A stretch of DNA of 64,000 nucleotides from Rhinopithecus roxellana (GCF_007565055.1 NC_044563.1:96681489-96745488); one strand, 5' to 3'; counted from the first letter of the stretch, positions 49,260 to 60,969 are shown. Notes: generated from the letters alone by a model not told the origin. Numbers and translations are program-made.

Positions 49260-50005
49260 TAAATGATTGAACTACTATAACAAAGAGAATCCAATAGACA
49301 ATGGATCAAATAAGACACTTTACTGCCTTCTCACTTAAGAATGAGAGTGAGTATTCCAAGGTCACAGATATGTCTGGATCCTAAGCTAATGTATCCTTTG
49401 CCATCCTTAAAACATATTTCTCAAGGTTGCTTTGGTCACCATCATTCCAGCAAGTAGGGAAAGTTAAATGTGGAGGAATATGTGTGCAAGGTTTTATAGG
49501 CAAGGCCTGGAAGGAAAAATGTTTTTTCCATTCACAGTTTTTTGACGTAGGGTCTCATTCTATCACCCAGGCTGGAGTGCAATGGCACAATCATGGCTCA
49601 CTGCAGCCTCAACCTCCCAGGCTCAAGCAATCCTCCCACCTTGGCCTCCCAGGTAGCTGGAACCCCAGGCATGTGCCACCACACCTGGATAATTTTTGTA
49701 TTTTTTGTAGAGACAGAGTTTCACCTTGTCGCCCAAGCTGGTCTCAAACACCAGAGCTCAAGATATTCGCCTGCCTCAGCCTCTCAAAGTGCTGAGATTA
49801 CATGGTGGGATCACCCACCATGCCTGGCCCATTTCCAGTCACATTCTTTTGATATAAATTAAGTTCTATAACCACACCTAGCAACAAAGTAGGCTGAAAA
49901 TTTAGTCTTTGGTGAGACAACCCCATTATGGCCCTATTACAATAAATAGGAAAATTTTTGCAGCAGACTCTACCACAAGCATCTTCACTGATGTTCATAC
50001 CTGTA
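49260..50005. mobile_element. Unclassified old insertion interrupting L1, carrying an Alu
   Basis: L1-like wording stops near 49,255 and resumes near 50,010. The material between ('ACTACTATAACAAAGAGAAT' at one side, 'ATAACCACACCTAGCAACAA' at the other) resembles a mobile element, but I cannot name the family. An Alu sits inside at 49,541-49,830. Confidence 0.35.
49541..49830 (-). repeat. Alu SINE (J-like), antisense
   Basis: Starts 'GACGTAGGGTCTCATTCTAT' and ends 'CACCATGCCTGGCC'. It is moderately diverged. Overlapping open frames (49,427-49,862) are Alu shadows. Confidence 0.85.
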
Positions 50006-50929
50006 ATTCCTATTAAAATTTCTTTTTTATTTCATGAATTATTGACAAGTGCATTCATTTCATTCCAAGGTTATTGGGGGGTAGAGATTTAAACTATTTA
50101 TTATTGACTCATAAGTTAATGACACTGTGTTAATTCTACTGTGTATATTATCTGAAATTTGTGTAATATTATATAATCAATTGTCTTGAAAACTCCATGG
50201 ATACTTGAAAAGACTATATATTCTCTGTTTGTTGGGTGTAGGAATCCACAGTGTCTATAGATCAGACTTGTTAATTGTATTATTCAAATCTTTGATATGC
50301 TTTCTAAATTTTATTCACTTGGTCTGTCAGCCCACAATATGCCTGTTCACTTTCCATTGGCAAAATTTTGTCACACTGTCTAGGATAAAATCAATGGGAC
50401 AGAGGAGTATACTGTAGCTGAATGGATTTCCTAGAGACCCTTTTAATCCAATTAGAGGGTTTAACAAAAGATGTGATTGATATACTACTTTTAAATATGT
50501 CTTTTCCCTAAGAATGTATCTTAATTTGTGGCTCATTCTGCCTTCATATATTGGGAATATTTCTCAATACATTTCATTGGTTGGAGATGAGAAATATTCA
50601 TTCATTATCCTTACAATCACAGACTTCATGGATTCTGTTTTTCTTTGCATCCTTGCTTTCAATCAAATATTTTTTTCTGTATTTTATCAAATGCCACTAA
50701 TGACAACCAATTCAAGCTGGCAACATACTGTCTCCAAATCTCTTTGCACAAATCGCAAGTTCACTTGGTATATTTTATGCTTTACCCAATGTTTCACCAC
50801 TACAAAACATGTCCATGTTTACAGGTTCCTAGAATAGTTTTTCACCACCTGTATCTTGGTCACCACATATTTCAGGTTTTTATTATATGAACATCCAATT
50901 TCTAGATTTCAATTTATATATTCATGTTA

Positions 50930-51392
50930 TGGGTTGAATTGTTGTCCCCCCACTGAAAAAAAAATGTGTTGAAGGCTAAACATGAAGACCTCAGAATATG
51001 ACCTCATTTGGAAATAGGGTGATTGCAGATATAATGAGTTAAGATGATGTCATACCAGAGCAAGGTGGCTCCCTAACCCAATAAGACTAATGTTCTCATA
51101 ACAAAATGGCCACATGAGAACACAGACACACAGAGAGAATGCCATATAGCAACAAAGGCAGAGATTGGGAATTATGCAGCTGCAAACCAAGGAACACCAA
51201 AGATTGCTGACAAACCAGCAGAAGCTAAGAAGAGGCAAGGACGGATTCCACCAGGTTTCAGGTGAAGACTGGTCCTCTAACACCTTGGTTTCAGATCTCT
51301 TGTCTCTAGAACTGTGAGAATAAAATTCTGATGTTTTAAACCATCCAGTTTGTGGTACTTTGTTACAGCAGCCCTAGAAAACAAATACAATT
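50930..51392 (+). mobile_element. MLT1-like LTR (MaLR)
   Basis: 'ATGGGTTGAATTGTTGTCCC' start, 'ATTTGGAAATAGGGTGATTG', a polyadenylation region ('GAACTGTGAGAATAAAATTC') and an end near 'GCAGCCCTAGAAAACAAATA' match the MLT1 LTR order. Old and non-coding. Confidence 0.75.
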
Positions 51393-51934
51393 AGTGAACA
51401 AGCGTTGCAGTAAAGCTGAATTTATTAAAAAAAAAGAAACTCAATGGCTTAAAAAATAAATGTTATCTTATTCTCACAGATCTGTGTGTTGGCTGTGACT
51501 CTGCTGGGCTCTACTGGACTTGGGCTGGGCTCAGCTTCAGACTTGAGGTCATGTTCAGACGTTCTCCAAGTACCTTTTCATTCTGGGTTCCAGGCTGAAT
51601 TAGCAGCCTCACCTGGGACAAGGTGTTTTTATGACAGAGAGCAAAGCACAAGAGCTCAAGACAAATCACACAAACATATTTAAAGCCTCTGCTCAGATGT
51701 AGCATCGGATACATCCCCATATACTCTACAGGCAAAACAAAGACACACAGACTTGTGGCAAAGCTCTAAGAAGAGAAGCATTGTCCTTTAGGCAAGTGTG
51801 GGAAGGTGAGAAAGGTATAAATAACAACTAATATAATATATTGTGTTTATTCTATTTATATTTACTGTGATTACTTATATGTGTTGCTATTTATATCATC
51901 TAATTTTGTGTCTTATGTTTATCATCGTTTTGTG
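51393..51934. other. Unannotated stretch between LTR and L1
   Basis: Contains a run of A and AT-rich DNA. No family or gene is recognised. Open frames at 51,486-51,735 on both strands lack motifs. Confidence 0.4.
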
Positions 51935-52720
51935 AGTTTTTTTTTATTTTCTTTTTTTTATTATTTTTTATTTCCATAGGTTTTTGGGGAACATGTGGTA
52001 TTTGGTTACACAAGTAAGTTCTTTAATGGTGATTTGTGAGATTTTGGTCTACCCATCATCTGAGGAGTATGCACTGAACCCAATTTGGAGTCTCTTATCC
52101 CTCACTCCCTCTCACCCTTTCCCCTGAGTCCCACAGCCCATTGTTTAATTCTTATGCCTTTTCATCCTCATAGCTTAGCTCCCACTTATGAATGAGAACA
52201 TACGATGTTTGGTTTTCCATTCCTCAGTTACTTCACTTAGAATAATAGTCTCCAGTTCCATCCAGGTTGCTGTGAATGGGCATTTGGCTGGTTCCAGATT
52301 TTTGCAATTGCCAATGATGCCGCTATAAACATGCATGTGCAAGTATCTTTGTATAATGACTTCCTTTTCTCTGGGTAGATACCCAGTAGTGGGATTGCTG
52401 GATCAAATAGTAGTTCTACCTTTACTTCTTTAAGGAACCTCCACACTCTTTTCCATAGTAGTTGTACTAGTTTACATTCCCAGCAGCAGTGTGTAAGTCT
52501 TCCCTTCTCACTGCATCCACATCAACATTTTTTTTTATTTTTGATGATAGCCATTCTTGCAGAAGTAAGGTAGTATTGCATTATGGTTTTGATTTCCGTT
52601 TCTGGATATTAGTCCTTTGTCAGATGTATAGATTGTGGGGCTTTTCACCCACTCTGTGAATTGTCTGTTTACTCTGCTGACTGTTCCTTTTGCAATGCAG
52701 AAGCTCTTTAGTTTTATACT
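51935..52720 (-). mobile_element. L1 3' fragment, antisense, internally deleted
   Basis: The 3'UTR and ORF2 C-terminal region on the minus strand (LKE-type wording VKVELLFDPAIPLLGIYPEK at 52,237-52,446). An internal deletion at about 52,278 and another at about 52,600 remove parts of the expected sequence. Confidence 0.8.
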
Positions 52721-52945
52721 CCTTTCCTATCTATCTGAGACTGATATGATTTCTATGCCCCTCCCCCTTTCCCTCTCTTCTAATTTGAATGCTATAGACA
52801 GTATGTCAATTTATTTAATGGTTATTCTTAATGTTATTTAATATACTTGACTATAAATATTACAAAAATATCTAAAGGAATTCAGTATATACAGCCCCCT
52901 CCTTAAATAACATGACCCTTGTCATGCTTTACCCAATAAAAGGCA
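52721..52945. other. Short unannotated stretch upstream of plus-strand L1
   Basis: No recognised feature. It ends with the left copy of the target-site duplication (GCAACTTCT) of the following L1. Confidence 0.45.
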
Positions 52946-55900
52946 ACTTCTGGAGAAGTGGGGACGATGGCATACAGGAGACAGGGCTAACATGCAGCTC
53001 CCACATGGACAAACAAAACAGTGTGTGGAGACTCACACCCTGATCTTTTGCTCCAAGAACCACAGAAGAAATGTACTAGAAAAACCAAAAGAATTCACAG
53101 ACTCTTTGAAAGGAGCAACATGCTGCTGTAAGTTGCATGAAACAGGTGGAAAACTGTGAGTTCCCAAAGTGTAAGGCAGGGGATCTACCTCTGAACCCAC
53201 ATCCCCACTGGGGATTCTTAAAATTCAAATCACAGGAGAAGGACTTCATCTTACCTAGAGATAAAATGGATTTAGGGAGTCATGAAAAATATAAAAATAG
53301 AAATAGCAGCAGGAAGTGCCTTGCATGCACTCCTAGTCCCCAGTTTGAGCCCAGGGAAGCCATCCCTGACTATATCTTACAGGGACCCTTGGGGAAGGCA
53401 GCCAGTGGAATTGTAGGGGAAGGGCTCACAGAGTGAAAGAAGTTTCCAACTGAAATTGCTAGTGGATTCAACTGGGCACAGATTTTCTTGAGCAGAGTCT
53501 GAGGAATGAGTGGGAGTGGCTGTGGATACGAGTGAGTGCAGGAGTGCAGGAGCTGCTGCAGACAGAGTAGGCAGACTAGAAAGGGTGAGGTCTGAAAGCC
53601 AGGTTGTTTCTTAGCAGGGTAGCTCATGGCCTGGGGTAAGGTTTCAGCATGGCACCATGGAGTGAGACTAGACTTTCCAACTATGTGGGAGCTGGCTGAG
53701 GCCACTTGCTACCACTATCCCCCACTTGCCTGGACACAGCAAAGGCAGCCATAATCCCCTCTAGAACATAACCCCATTGACCTGAGAATCACCCCTCAAC
53801 CCCCACAGTGGCCATGGCAGGCCCCACCCAAGGAGAGTCTGAGCCCAGACCCACCTAATCCTGCCCACACCTGATGGTATTTCCCTACCCACCCTGGTAG
53901 CCAAACACAAAACAGAAACTCCTGGGAGTCCATCACCTGAGAAACCAAAATACTTACCCTGGACATATTAGGGCAAGCTTAGAGCCCCCACCACTACAGC
54001 AGCTAGCGTTCTCTTGAAACTGCCACCTCCTGGCTGGAGGCCAACCAGCTCAGGCCATTACAGCAACTCATTACAGAATAAACCTGATCCCAGGAAGAAG
54101 ATAATACCTAATTCCACAGCCTATAACATCCTGAAATATTCTACCCAAATGAGAAGGAACTAGAAAAGTACTTCTGGTAATATGACAAAATAGGATTCTA
54201 TAACACCCCCAAAAGATTCCCAACAATAAATCCAAACCAAGAAGAAATCTCTGAATTGCCAAATAAAGAATTCAGAAGGTTGATTATTAAGCTACTCAAG
54301 GAGATATCAAAGAAAGGTGAAAACCAACTTTAAAAATTATATTAAAAAATACAGAATATGGATGAAAAATTATCCAGAGAAATAGATATCAAAAAGAAAA
54401 AATAATCACAACTTCTGGAAATGAAAGACACACTTAGAGAAATACAAAATGCCTGGAAAGTTTCAACAATAGACTAGAACAAGTAGAAGAAAGAACTTCA
54501 GAGCTCAAAGACAAGGCTTTTGAATTAACCCAATCAGACAGAGACAAGGAAAAAAAAAGAACAACACCTCCAAAATATTTTGGATTATCTTAAACGATCA
54601 AACCTAAGAATAGTTGGTATTCCTGGAGAAGAAAATAAATCTAGAAGTTTGGAAAACTCATTTGAGGGAATAATTGAGGAAAACTTCCCTGGCCCTGCTA
54701 GCAACCTAGACATCCAAATACAAAAAGCTCAAAGAACACCTGGGAAATTCATTGCAGAAAGATCATCACCTAGGCATATATTCATCAGGCTATCTAAAGT
54801 CAAGATGGAAAAAAGGATCTTACGAGCTGTGAGACAAAAGCATCAGATGGACTATAGAGGAAAACCTATCAGATTAACAGAAGACTTCTCAGCAGAAACC
54901 TTACAAAGCCAGAAGGAATTGAGGTCCCATATTTAGCCTCCTGAGACAAAATAATCGTCAGTCAAGAATTTTGTATCCAGCAAAACTAAGCTTCATGAAT
55001 GAAAGTGAGATAAAGTCTTTTTCAGACAAACAAATGCTGAGAGAATTTGCCACTACTAAGCCAGCACTACAAGAAATCCCAAAAGGAGTTCTAAATCTTG
55101 AAGAAAAGGAACCTCAAAATACACCAAAATAGAACCTCTTTAAAGCATAAATTTCACAGGATCCAAAAAGCAATAACACAACAGAAAAAAAAAAGGTTTT
55201 AAGGCAACAATTAACATGATGAATAGAACAGTACATATCATCTCAATACTAACATTGAATGTAAATGGCCTAAATGTTCCACTTAAAAGATACGAAAGAG
55301 CAGAATGGATAAAAACCCACCAATCAAGTACCTGCTGTCTTCAAGAGAATCACCCAACACATAAGGAGTCACATAACCTAAAGGTAAAGGGGTAAAAAAC
55401 GATATTCCACACAAATGAAAACCAAAAGTGAGCAAGAGTGGCTACTTTCGTATCAAACAAAATAGGCTTTAAAGTAACAACAGTATAAAAAGACAAAGAG
55501 GGACATTATATAATGATTTAAAAAAATAGTCCAACAGGAAAATATCACAAACCTAAATACATATGCACTTAACACTGGAGCTCCCAATTTTATAAAACAA
55601 TTACTACTAAACCTAAGAAATGAGACAGACAGCAATACAATAATAGTGGGGGACTTCGATACTCCACTGACAGCAGTAGACTGGCCATCAACACAGAAAA
55701 TCAACAAATAATGGACTTAAACTATATACTAGAACAAAAGGACTTCATAGATATTTATAGAACATTCAACCCAACAACTAAGAATACACATTCTTTTCTT
55801 CAGCACATAAACATTCTCCAAGACAGACCAAATGACAGGTCACAAAACAAGTCTCAATAAATTTAAGAAAATCAAAATTATATCAACTATCCTCTTAGAT

Positions 55901-56395
55901 CACAGTGGAATAAAACTGGAAAGTAACTCCAAAAGGAACCCTCAAAACCATCCAAACACATGGAAATTAAATAATCTGCTCTTGAATAATCTTTGGGCCA
56001 ACAATGAAATCAAAATATAAATTTAAAAATTATTTGAGCTGAATGGTAATAGTGACATAACATAAAAAAGCCTCTGAGATACAGCAAAAGCAGTGTTAAG
56101 AGAACAATTCATAGTATTAAATGCCTACATCAAAAAGTCTGAAAGAGCACAAGCAGACAATCTAAGGCCACGGCTCAAAGAACTAGAGAAACAAGAACAA
56201 ACAAAATCCCAACCCAGAAGAAAAGAAATAACCAAGATCAGAGCAAAACTAAATGAAATTGAAACAAAAAAATACAAAAGATAAATGAAACAAAAAGCTG
56301 ATTCTTTGAAAAGATAAATAAAATTGATAGAACATTAGTAAGATTAACCAAGAAGAGAGAAGATCCAAATTAGCTCAATTAGAAATGAAACAGAG

Positions 56396-57151
56396 GCTTT
56401 GCAGACGCTGCCGCTGAGGAAATTCTTGTACTACTAGCCATGGTCAACTCTACCGTGTTCTTCGACATTGCCGTCGACGGCGAGCCCTTGGGCCGCGTCT
56501 CCTTCGAGCTGTTTGCAGACAAGGTTCCAAAGACAGCAGAAAATTTTCGTGCTCTGAGCACTGGAGAGAAAGGATTTGGTTATAAGGGTTCCTGCTTTCA
56601 CAGAATTATTCCAGGGTTTATGTGTCAGGGTGGTGACTTCACACGCCATAATGGCACTGGTGGCAAGTCCATCTATGGGGAGAAATTTGAAGATGATAAC
56701 TTCATCCTAAAGCATACAGGTCCTGCCATCTTGTCCATGGCAAATGCTGGACCCAACACAAATGGTTCCCAGTTTTTCATCTGCACTGCCAAGACTGAGT
56801 GGTTGGATGGCAAGCATGTGGTCTTTCGCAAAGTGAAAGAAGGCATGAATATTGTGGAGGCCATGGAGCACTTTGGGTCCAGGAATGGCAAGACCAGCAA
56901 GAAGGTCACCATTGCTGACTGTGGACAACTCGAATAAGTTTGACTTGTGTTTTATCTTAACCACCAGACCATTCCTTCTGTAGCTCAGGAGAGCACCCCT
57001 CCACCCCATTTGCTCACAGTATCCTAGAATCTTTGTGCTCTCACTGCAGTTCCCTTTGGGTTCCATGTTTTCCTTGTTCTCTCCCATGCCTAGCTGGATT
57101 GCAGAGTTTAGTTTATGATTATGAAATAAAAACTAAATAACAAAAAAAAAA
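56396..57151 (+). pseudogene. PPIA: Processed PPIA (cyclophilin A) retrocopy
   Basis: An intronless copy of the PPIA mRNA. It has a 5'UTR remnant ('GCTTTGCAGACGCTGCCGCT'), the complete coding region, a 3'UTR, a polyadenylation signal (GAAATAAAAAC near 57,124) and an A tail. AGAAATGAAACAGAG lies at 56,381-56,395 and 57,152-57,166, an exact 15-bp target-site duplication that shows L1-mediated insertion. It sits in the same orientation as the host L1. I call it a pseudogene by structure, but the frame is intact, so it may be an unannotated retrogene. Confidence 0.97.
56440..56937 (+). CDS. Intact cyclophilin A open reading frame in the retrocopy
   Basis: The frame is 165 codons, the exact length of cyclophilin A, a cytosolic peptidyl-prolyl cis-trans isomerase. 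Start and stop match the parent, and there is no frameshift or premature stop. From memory of the human protein, I see six substitutions: P4S, E86D, G96A, G130R, R144H and I156V. Active-site residues R55, F60, M61, Q63, A101, F113, W121, L122 and H126 are all kept. The retrocopy's own promoter would not have been copied, so expression would need a borrowed promoter, for example from the L1 or nearby. There is no fusion to a neighbouring frame: the L1 frame upstream ends at 56,284. Whether it is transcribed is unknown. Confidence 0.8.
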   Translation: MVNSTVFFDIAVDGEPLGRVSFELFADKVPKTAENFRALSTGEKGFGYKGSCFHRIIPGFMCQGGDFTRHNGTGGKSIYGEKFEDDNFILKHTGPAILSMANAGPNTNGSQFFICTAKTEWLDGKHVVFRKVKEGMNIVEAMEHFGSRNGKTSKKVTIADCGQLE

Positions 57152-57168
57152 AGAAATGAAACAGAGAT

Positions 57169-57306
57169 ATTAAAACCAATATCAAAGAAATGCAAAAGAT
57201 CATTCAAGGCTACTATGAACACCTTATGCATACAAACATTAAAACCAATATCAAAGAAATGCAAAAGATCATTCAAGGCTACTATGAACACCTTATGCAT
57301 ACAAAC
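57169..57306 (+). repeat. Exact 69-bp tandem duplication in L1 ORF2
   Basis: 57,169-57,237 and 57,238-57,306 are identical, beginning ATTAAAACCAATATCAAAGA. It lies just downstream of the PPIA target-site duplication. The absence of differences suggests a recent event relative to the L1. 69 is a multiple of 3, but the surrounding frame is already broken. Confidence 0.95.
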
Positions 57307-57804
57307 CAGAAAATTTAGAAGAGATGGTTAAATTCCTGGAAATGTAAACCCTCCTAGATTACATCATGAGGAAATAGAAACTTAACAGACCAATAACAGC
57401 GAGATTAAAAACGTAATTGTTAAAATTGCCTACAAAAAAAAAGTCCAGGCCCAAATGAATTCACAGATAAATTCTACCAGACATTCAAAGAAAAATCAGT
57501 ACCAACCTTACTGAAACTATTCCCAAAAAAATAGAGCAAGATGGCTCTTCCCTAAAGATCATTCTATGAAGCCAGTATCACCCTAATTGCAAAACCAGGA
57601 AAAAACAAAACAAAAAAAGAAACCTACAGACTGATATCCCTGATGAACATAGATGCAAAAATCCTCAACAAAATATTAGCTAATTGAATCCAACAGCATG
57701 TCAAAAAGATAATACACCATGATCAACTGGGTTTGATAATAGGAATGTAGAGATGGTTTGACAGATGCAAGTCAACAAATGTAATATATCACATAAGCAG
57801 AACT

Positions 57805-57874
57805 AAAAACAAAAATCATATGATCATCTCAATAGATCTAAAAACAAAAATCATATGATCATCTCAATAGATCT
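57805..57874 (+). repeat. Exact 35-bp tandem duplication in L1 ORF2
   Basis: 57,805-57,839 and 57,840-57,874 are identical, beginning AAAAACAAAAATCATATGAT. 35 is not a multiple of 3, so it shifts the old reading frame. Confidence 0.95.
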
Positions 57875-60138
57875 AGAAAAAGCATTTGACAAAATCCAGC
57901 ATGACTTTATGATTAAAACCCTCAGCAAAATTGGCAGAAGGGACTTACCTCAAAGTAATAAAAGCTATCTATTCCAAACCCACAGTCAACATTCTACTGA
58001 ACAGGGAAAAATTGAAAGCATTTCCCCCGAGAAGTGGAACAAGACAAGGATGCCCACTCTCACCACTTCTATTCAACATAGTACTGGAAGTCCTAGCCAG
58101 AGCAATCAGATAAGAGAAAGAAATAAAGGGCATCCAAATTGGTAAAGAGGAAGTCACACTGTCACTGTTCACAGATTATATGATCATATACCTAGAATAT
58201 CCCAAAGACTCATTGAGAAAGCTCATAGATCTTATAAATGGCTTCAGTAAAGCTTCAGAATACAAAATGAATGTACACAAATCATTAGCACTGCTATATA
58301 CCAACAATTACCAAGGTGAAAAACAAATCAAGAATTCAATCCCTTTTACAACAGCTGCAAAAAAAAAAAAAAAAAAAAAAAATGCCTACAAATATACCTA
58401 ACCAAGGAGGTGAAAGATAGATCTCTACAAGCAAAACTACAAAACACTGCTGAAAGAAATTATCAATGACACAAACAATGGAAACACATTCCCTGCTCAT
58501 GGATGGATAGAATCAATGCTGTGAAACTGACCATACATCCAAAAGCAATTTACAGATTCAATGCAATTAGCATCAAAGTACCATCATTATTCTTCACAGA
58601 ACTAGGAAAAAACATTCTTAAAATTCATATGGAACCAAAAAAGACGCTGCATAGCCAAAACAATACTAAGCAAAAAGAACAAATATGGAAGTATCACTTT
58701 AATTGACTTCAAACTATACTACAAGGCTACAGTTACTAAAATAGCATGGTACTGGTATAAAAATAGGTACATAGACCAGTGAAACAAAATAGAGAACCCA
58801 GAAATAAAGTCAAGTACTTAACAGACAACTGATCTCTGGCAAAGCAAACAAAAATATGAAGTGAGCAAAGGACACCTTATTTAACAAATAGTGCTGGGAT
58901 AATTGGTAAGCCACATGCAGAGGAATGAAACTGGATCCTTGTCACTCACCTTATACAAAAATCAACCCAAGATGGATCAAAGACTTAAATCTAAGACCTG
59001 AAACCGTAAAAATTCTAAAAGATAACATTGGTAAAACTCTTCTAGACATTGACTTATGCAAAGAGTTCATGATCAAGAATCCAAAAACAAATGCAACAAA
59101 AACAAAAATAAATAGATGGGACCTAATTAAACTAAAAAGCTTCACTGCAGCAAAAGAAATAACCAGCAGAGTCAATAGACAACCCACAGAATAGGAGAAA
59201 ATATTCACAAACTATGCATCCAACAAAAGACTGATATCCAGAATCTACAAATGCCTCAAACAAATAAGCAAGAAAGAAACAAATAACCACATCAAAAACT
59301 GGACTAAGGATGTGAATAGACAATTCTCAAAAGAAGATATACAAATGGCCAAAAACATATTTAAAAATGCTCAATATCACTAATTATCAGGGAAATACAA
59401 ATTAAAACCTCAATGAGCTACCACCTTACTCCTGCAAGAATGACCATAATTTTAAAAACTCAAAAAATAATAGATGTTGGCATGGCTGCAGTGAAAAGGG
59501 AACACTTATACACTGCTGGTGGAAGTGTAAACTAGTACAACCACTATGGAAAACAGTATGGAGATTCCTTAAAGAACTAAAAGTAGATCTACCATTTGAT
59601 CCAGCAATTCCACTATTGGGTATCTACCCAGAGGAAAAGAAGTCATATGAAAAAGACACTTGTGAGCACATGTTTATAGCAGCATAATTTGCAATTGTGA
59701 AAATATGAAACCAGTCCAAACACCCATCAGTCAACAAGTAGATAAAGAAAATGCAAATGTGATACATATACACCATGGAATAATGACTTAGCCAAAAAAG
59801 GAATGAAATAATTGCTTTCACAGCAAACTGGATTGACTTGGAGACCATTATTCTAAATGAAGTAACTCAGGAATGGAAAACCAAACATCGTATGTTTTCA
59901 CTCATAAGTGGGAAATAAGCTATGAGGACACAAAGGCGTAAGAGTTATACAGTGGACTTTGGGGACTAGGGGAAGCGGGTAGGAGGGTGAGGGATGATAA
60001 AGCACTACACATTGTGTACAGTGTTTATTGCTCGGGTGATGGGTGCACCAAAATCTCAGAAATTACCACTAAGTAACTTATCCATGTAACAAAAAACCAT
60101 GTACCTCAAAAACTATTGAAATAAAAAATAAAATGAAA

Positions 60139-60520
60139 TGCAACTTCTTCAACTTGTTACTGCTGTCTAAAGTTTTACATTTAATTTTAGCCAAAAGGCC
60201 AATAAGAATGCAGAGTTTTAGAGCTTTATATTTTAACATAATATAATATTTATGTAATATGACATAAAATATTTATATAAAAACACATAAAATATGAATT
60301 TAACACAAAATAATCTGATTTTAAGTCAAAATTTATTAAATTTACCACTATATTTTATCAATGTTTGTTCTAACCATTTTCTTTTGTATTTCACACCTTC
60401 ACTCTGAGTTCATCTTTCTTCTTGCTAGAGTATATTACTTTTTAAATAGTTTTAGAGTCTATAGATAATAAGTGATTTTGAGGTTGTATGTCTCAAAAGT
60501 GCTACATATTGTCATCTCTC
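60139..60520. other. AT-rich stretch after L1
   Basis: Starts with the right copy of the L1 target-site duplication. No gene or repeat is recognised in the rest. Confidence 0.45.
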
Positions 60521-60524
60521 TTTT

Positions 60525-60680
60525 TTTATTTAGAGACAGGCTCTGTGTCACCCAGGCTGAAGTGCAATGAGGTGATCTTGGCTCACTGTATCACTGTAGC
60601 CTTGACCTTTCAGGCTCAAGCAATCTACTTGAGCCTCCCAAGTAGCTGGGACTACAGGCACATACCGCCATGCTTGGCTA

Positions 60681-60733
<53 letters not shown>

Positions 60734-60965
60734 TGACAAGGTCTCACTTGTTGCCCAGGCTGGTTTCAAACTCCTGGGCTCAAGCAATACTTCTCCCTTT
60801 ACCTCCCAAAGTGCTGAAAGCCACCATGACTAGCTTTGTTTTTAAAAGAGACAGAGTATTGCTATGTTGCCCAGGCTGGGTTCAAACTCCTGGCCTCAAG
60901 CACTCTTCCCATCTCAACCTCCCAAATCACTAGGATTATAGACATGAGTCACTGCACTCAGCCCT
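60525..60965 (-). repeat. Old Alu (J-like) with an extra monomer, antisense
   Basis: Alu wording runs from 'AGAGACAGGCTCTGTGTCAC' to 'GAGTCACTGCACTCAGCC', longer than one Alu. The right part (60,735-60,965) carries two poorly matched monomers, so this is either two adjacent copies or an Alu with a partial duplication. A (TG)n tract lies within it. Confidence 0.75.
60683..60732. repeat. (TG)25 microsatellite
   Basis: 50 uninterrupted bases of TG/CA alternation, grown inside the middle A-rich region of an antisense Alu. This length is normally highly variable between individuals, and the tract is capable of Z-DNA. Confidence 0.95.
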
Positions 60966-60969
60966 GTCA

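Larger units (their letters stand above)
37050..50915 (-). mobile_element. Old L1 (L1M-like), antisense, host of nested insertions
   Basis: Pieces of one old L1 in antisense appear in collinear order: 37,050-37,390, 37,683-38,560, 39,450-40,005, 46,956-47,107, 48,276-48,390, 48,700-48,860, 49,165-49,255 and 50,010-50,915. They read from the 3' end and ORF2 C-terminus on the left to endonuclease-like wording on the right. Each gap is filled by a younger element. All frames are broken. That it is one element and not several is inferred from the order. Confidence 0.6.
52955..60138 (+). mobile_element. Full-length but decayed L1 (L1PB/L1MA-like), plus strand
   Basis: Runs from a 5'UTR start (GGAGAAGTGGGGACGATGGC) to an A-rich 3' end. 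The short repeat GCAACTTCT flanks both ends. An ORF1 remnant lies at 54,580-54,936 and ORF2 endonuclease remnants at about 55,250-56,280. RT remnants lie at about 57,860-58,400 and the ORF2 C-terminus at 58,925-59,700. Frames are broken by many stops. The RT motif at 58,165-58,185 reads S-L-F-T-D-Y-M-I, lacking the second catalytic Asp. A PPIA retrocopy (56,396-57,151) and two exact tandem duplications interrupt ORF2. Confidence 0.85.

Noticed and set aside
56093..56937. Possible L1 ORF2-cyclophilin fusion, by analogy with TRIM5-CypA
   Set aside because: The L1 frame upstream stops at 56,284, before the retrocopy. No TRIM-family sequence or splice acceptor that I can support lies in the window.
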